A DNA stretch of 15,032 bases from JALZAA01 sp046724655. GTDB taxonomy: Bacteria; Actinomycetota; Acidimicrobiia; IMCC26256; JACDBD01. Below are positions 13,501-15,032 of the stretch, one piece after another. Location of the stretch: positions 1-15,032 of the forward strand of contig JBKOWY010000158.1 in NCBI GenBank assembly GCA_046724655.1. The letters run 5' to 3'. The translations under genes were made by a program, and so were the position numbers. Below the pieces are notes generated by a model, which worked only from the letters and a program-made list of their open reading frames with translations, had not been told where the DNA came from and searched no databases. Positions within the stretch are counted from its first letter, which is position 1. Each line of letters begins with the position of its first letter.

Positions 13501-14067
13501 GACGAGACGGGCCACGAGCTCGTCGCGACTTTCTGGTCGCCCTCGCAAGCTCTGGCTCGTGCGGCGACGGTCGGCAAAGCCGCCGTCGCCGCGATCGAGC
13601 TGGTCGCCGGTGCGGATCCAGATGGGCTCGACGTCCTCGACGTGCGGTCCGAGGCGCTGCACCAGTGCCCGCACCGGCGCCACGACGACGTCGGGAAGGT
13701 GGTCGCCGCCGGCACGCAGGCGCCACATCACCCGCAGGCGGCGCGCCATCGTCTCCAGCGAGGGGGACACCCGCTCGAACGGGAGGGTCTCCCAGGCCGG
13801 GAACAGCTCGACGGCGTCCTCTGCCTCCATGTACTGGGCGAGGTCGTGGGCGACGCGCTCGGCCTCGACCGCGGTGGGAACGGCGACCAGCAGGGGACGG
13901 CGCGTGGTGACGCGGGCCAGCGCGGCGAGGAACAGCGCCCGGGCCGGTTCGGGGACGGCCGCCGTGGCCACCCGGTCGACGACGGCGCGCACCGCCGGCT
14001 CCTCGGCGAGGAGCGTAGGGAGCTTCGACAGCGGGGACTTCGTGGTGGTGTGGGTCGTAGTCGTCAT
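10558..14067 (-). CDS. mfd: Transcription-repair coupling factor Mfd
   Basis: The 1169-residue protein is full length for the family and starts at an ATG with AGGA just before it. Residues about 25-490 are the UvrB-homology and flexible N-terminal part that binds UvrA. The RNA-polymerase-interacting CarD-like domain begins near 503 (LEPGDFVVHYQHGVARYAGM). Helicase lobe 1 has Walker A GDVGYGKTE (651-659), DEEQ (752-755) and TATPIPR (778-784). Lobe 2 has VFFVHNRVQDI and GRVGRRGQ (924-931). The C-terminal TRCF domain follows (EPVEVTIDVPVDAYLPVDYI, about 1016-1110). Mfd is a DNA translocase that pushes RNA polymerase stalled at lesions off the template and recruits UvrA to start nucleotide excision repair. 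All key ATPase motifs are intact. It leads a tightly packed downstream set (lipoprotein, mazG, decarboxylase-like, SDR). Confidence 0.98.
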   Translation of the reverse strand: MTTTTHTTTKSPLSKLPTLLAEEPAVRAVVDRVATAAVPEPARALFLAALARVTTRRPLLVAVPTAVEAERVAHDLAQYMEAEDAVELFPAWETLPFERVSPSLETMARRLRVMWRLRAGGDHLPDVVVAPVRALVQRLGPHVEDVEPIWIRTGDQLDRGDGGFADRRRTSQSLRGRPESRDELVARLVAFGYRREYQVEGRGEVAVRGSIVDVYPATDDHPVRIDLWGDEVDRLSRFSVADQRSTDEIDDTWIFPARELLPTPEVRERATGLLAREPWGREQWDRLAEGQVFDGMESWLPWLSDREHLLPDLLPDDALVLVVEPTRARDRAQELLDEEADLGQTLAATWGASNGRDFPRLSLPFDRLLAHTRAGVTALLATPESPATPHLAAAGFDPVVGDTEGLTRRLRNLRDDGTRVVLAADGQGTAGRLHDVLAGEGINTIAGVAPGEIGIVVAPLERGVVVPGAELAVIAEADLTGRRRVHRRPRGAQRGADFYDALEPGDFVVHYQHGVARYAGMTKRAIGGVERDYLLLQYRGADRLYVPTDQVGAVRRYTGGDTPALSRMGGADWEKTRARVRSAVREIAQELVVLYRRRLATPGHAFSPDTPWQREIEEAFPYEETPDQAQAIADVKADMERPVPMDRLVCGDVGYGKTEVAIRAAFKAVQDGKQVAVLVPTTLLANQHGQTFRERFANYPVRVEVLSRFLTAREQAAVVEGLRDGSVDVVIATHRILSGDVEFKDLGLLVVDEEQRFGVQHKELIKGLRADVDVLTLTATPIPRTLEMSLTGIRDMSIVNTPPEERQPILTYVGEYDDRAAAEAIRRELLREGQVFFVHNRVQDIDYVTEQLRQLVPEARIGVAHGQMDEGRLERVVLGFWELEYDVLVCTTIVESGLDIPTVNTLVVDRSDLLGLAQLYQLRGRVGRRGQRAYAYLFHPRDRALTEEAYERLKTIGEFTDLGSGFKIAMRDLEIRGAGNLLGAEQSGHIAAVGFDLYCQLVTEAVGELTGRPLPEPVEVTIDVPVDAYLPVDYIARDDVRMEAYRRLAAVTAPDDVGDIRAEWQDRYGPPPPPAAALLDVARLRAECVRTGVRSLSVQRGTARILGIELRESQKIRLRRLVPGAVAKADGEIAVPVQGDGSAVSATLVELLEELIPAEETAPLASAAP

Positions 14068-14184
14068 CGTCCTGGGTGTGCCGTCGTGGACGCGCGCAGA
14101 TGGCCCCCGAGCCTGGCCGGCCGGGGGTCGCGTGGTTACCTCGAGACTAACGCCGCCTCCCGCTCTCGCCCTCCCGATCGCGGC
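14068..14184 (-). promoter_or_regulatory. Gap before mfd with a hairpin and a possible -10 box
   Basis: This 117-base gap separates the membrane glycosyltransferase-like gene from mfd. CCCCCG (14104-14109) and CGGGGG (14122-14127) can form a six-bp stem around a loop that contains the palindrome GGCCGGCC. On the minus strand TAGTCT (14149-14144) fits the TANNNT -10 pattern, though no good -35 is seen. If it is used, mfd mRNA would have a leader of about 70 bases including the hairpin. Both assignments are tentative. Confidence 0.3.
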
Positions 14185-15032
14185 TTAAGGCCCCTCGACG
14201 CCGGGGCCCACGTCGGCACGCCTCAGCAGGTAGATGTACGTGCGGTCGCCCTGCAGCCAGGACGAGTATGCGACGCTGCGCACGACCGCGTAGCCCTGCA
14301 GGGGCTCGGCGGAGACCACGTAGTGCTCTCGTATGCCGGGGGCGTAGAAGGTTATCCACCCTGGGTCGACGTCATGCTCGCTCAGAGGAACGAACGCTGC
14401 GTTGATATCCCTGGGCGACTCGAGCGTGGGCCGAGTCCTGTCCGGGTGCCCATAGAGGTGCTCACCGTCCCAGGCCGCCCCGGCATCGAGGCGGTCGTAC
14501 CGGACGCCGGCGTCGTGGGCGTCCCTTGCCACCTGCCACGTGGTCGACTGGTAGGTGAGGAAGTCGCGCACCCCCATCACCGAGAAGATCGCCAGGCCGG
14601 CGGTGGCGAGCGCCGCGATCGGGAGATTCAGCTTCACTTCGCGCAGAGCCCACAAGGCGAGGCAGATGGCCAGCGGGAGCAAGGGCAAGAAGTAACGATC
14701 AAAGGAGAGGGCGGTGTCCCTCAGGATCATCGATGGCCCCACGACGCCGACCGCCTGCCAGACCAGCACACTCAGCACCACCCAGGCCGCTCTGTCGACG
14801 GAGCTCTTGGGGCGAAACAGGCGCGCGCATACCGCGAGCAGCACGACGAGCGCCGCGATCGCACAGGCGATGGTGACCAGCCCCATCGCGCGAGTACCCA
14901 CGAGCGGCACACGGCCGCCCCGAAGGTCTCCTGATGGACCCAAGCCGACCTCGGTCAGCGACCCGGGGACGAAGGGAATTCGGAGCCGTTCGAACGTGGC
15001 GTCGAAGGTGATCGCGGCCGTCCCGACGGCCA
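14185..15032 (-). CDS. C-terminal part of a polytopic membrane glycosyltransferase-like protein (5' end outside window)
   Basis: The frame is open to the right edge, so 281 residues of the C-terminal part are visible. The visible start reads AVGTAAITFDATFERLRIPF. Four hydrophobic segments follow: VTIACAIAALVVLLAVCARL, WVVLSVLVWQAVGVVGPSM, RYFLPLLPLAICLALWAL and LPIAALATAGLAIFSVMGV. After the last helix comes a soluble tail of about 120 residues, with DFLTYQSTTWQVARDAHDAG and RYDRLDAGAAWDGEHLYG. A conserved DRYFLPLLP near the end of the membrane part, followed by a tail with an Asp-Gly/Ala-x-x-W-x-G stretch, resembles GT-C family (GT39/PMT, ArnT-like) transferases that use lipid-linked sugars. 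The catalytic first loop is outside the window, so the activity is unconfirmed. It ends 117 bases before mfd on the same strand. Confidence 0.75.
   Translation of the reverse strand, partial: AVGTAAITFDATFERLRIPFVPGSLTEVGLGPSGDLRGGRVPLVGTRAMGLVTIACAIAALVVLLAVCARLFRPKSSVDRAAWVVLSVLVWQAVGVVGPSMILRDTALSFDRYFLPLLPLAICLALWALREVKLNLPIAALATAGLAIFSVMGVRDFLTYQSTTWQVARDAHDAGVRYDRLDAGAAWDGEHLYGHPDRTRPTLESPRDINAAFVPLSEHDVDPGWITFYAPGIREHYVVSAEPLQGYAVVRSVAYSSWLQGDRTYIYLLRRADVGPGVEGP

Noticed and set aside
10558..14934. Very long + strand open frames opposite mfd (11101-13128 and 13144-14934)
   Set aside because: They are antisense to an unmistakable Mfd with all motifs, and their sequences are low-complexity, Arg/Asp/Val-rich shadows typical of high-GC DNA.
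1..15032. Insertion sequences, integrases, attachment sites, phage genes
   Set aside because: No transposase, integrase, tRNA-end duplication or inverted terminal repeat was seen.

Overview
The window is strongly GC-rich, uses many GTG starts with four-base stop/start overlaps, and reads like chromosome from a high-GC actinomycete (Actinomycetota). An mfd-mazG neighbourhood, a short Erm(37)-like methyltransferase and a likely leaderless transcript fit that. An acidimicrobial or related lineage is possible, but this is inference.

Left part (1-3423, + strand): the end of a STAS-domain anti-anti-sigma factor is followed by a four-gene unit of unknown function. A promoter-like site resembling the stress sigma factor (SigF/SigB) consensus sits about 45 bases before the first gene. 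The genes encode (i) a very basic histone-tail-like protein with one hydrophobic segment, (ii) and (iii) two paralogues sharing a roughly 95-residue conserved domain followed by exactly seven 11-residue repeats, basic in the first and acidic in the second, and (iv) a small charged protein. The second paralogue ends in what looks like an E3-binding (peripheral subunit-binding) domain, normally found in 2-oxo-acid dehydrogenase E2 subunits. The 11-residue repeats fit an amphipathic 11/3 helix, as in alpha-synuclein, perilipins and LEA proteins. This is the best candidate in the window for an undescribed system, perhaps a stress-induced surface, granule or membrane coat.

Middle part (3274-5947): a convergent hypothetical gene overlaps the end of the cluster and is followed by about 400 bases with no supported gene. 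Then come a DinB-like metal-binding protein (- strand), a nucleotidyltransferase translationally coupled to a four-helix membrane protein, and a 45-residue basic protein (+ strand).

Right part (5948-15032, - strand): read in the direction of transcription, there is a membrane glycosyltransferase-like protein (cut by the window edge), Mfd, a PpiC-type lipoprotein, a YabN-type methylase-MazG fusion, an acetoacetate-decarboxylase-like protein and a short-chain dehydrogenase. From Mfd onward the genes overlap by four bases or are two bases apart, so they are probably one operon mixing DNA repair, nucleotide-pool cleaning, protein folding and a two-enzyme metabolic module. A hairpin follows the dehydrogenase. 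Beyond it lies the short Erm-type 23S rRNA methyltransferase.
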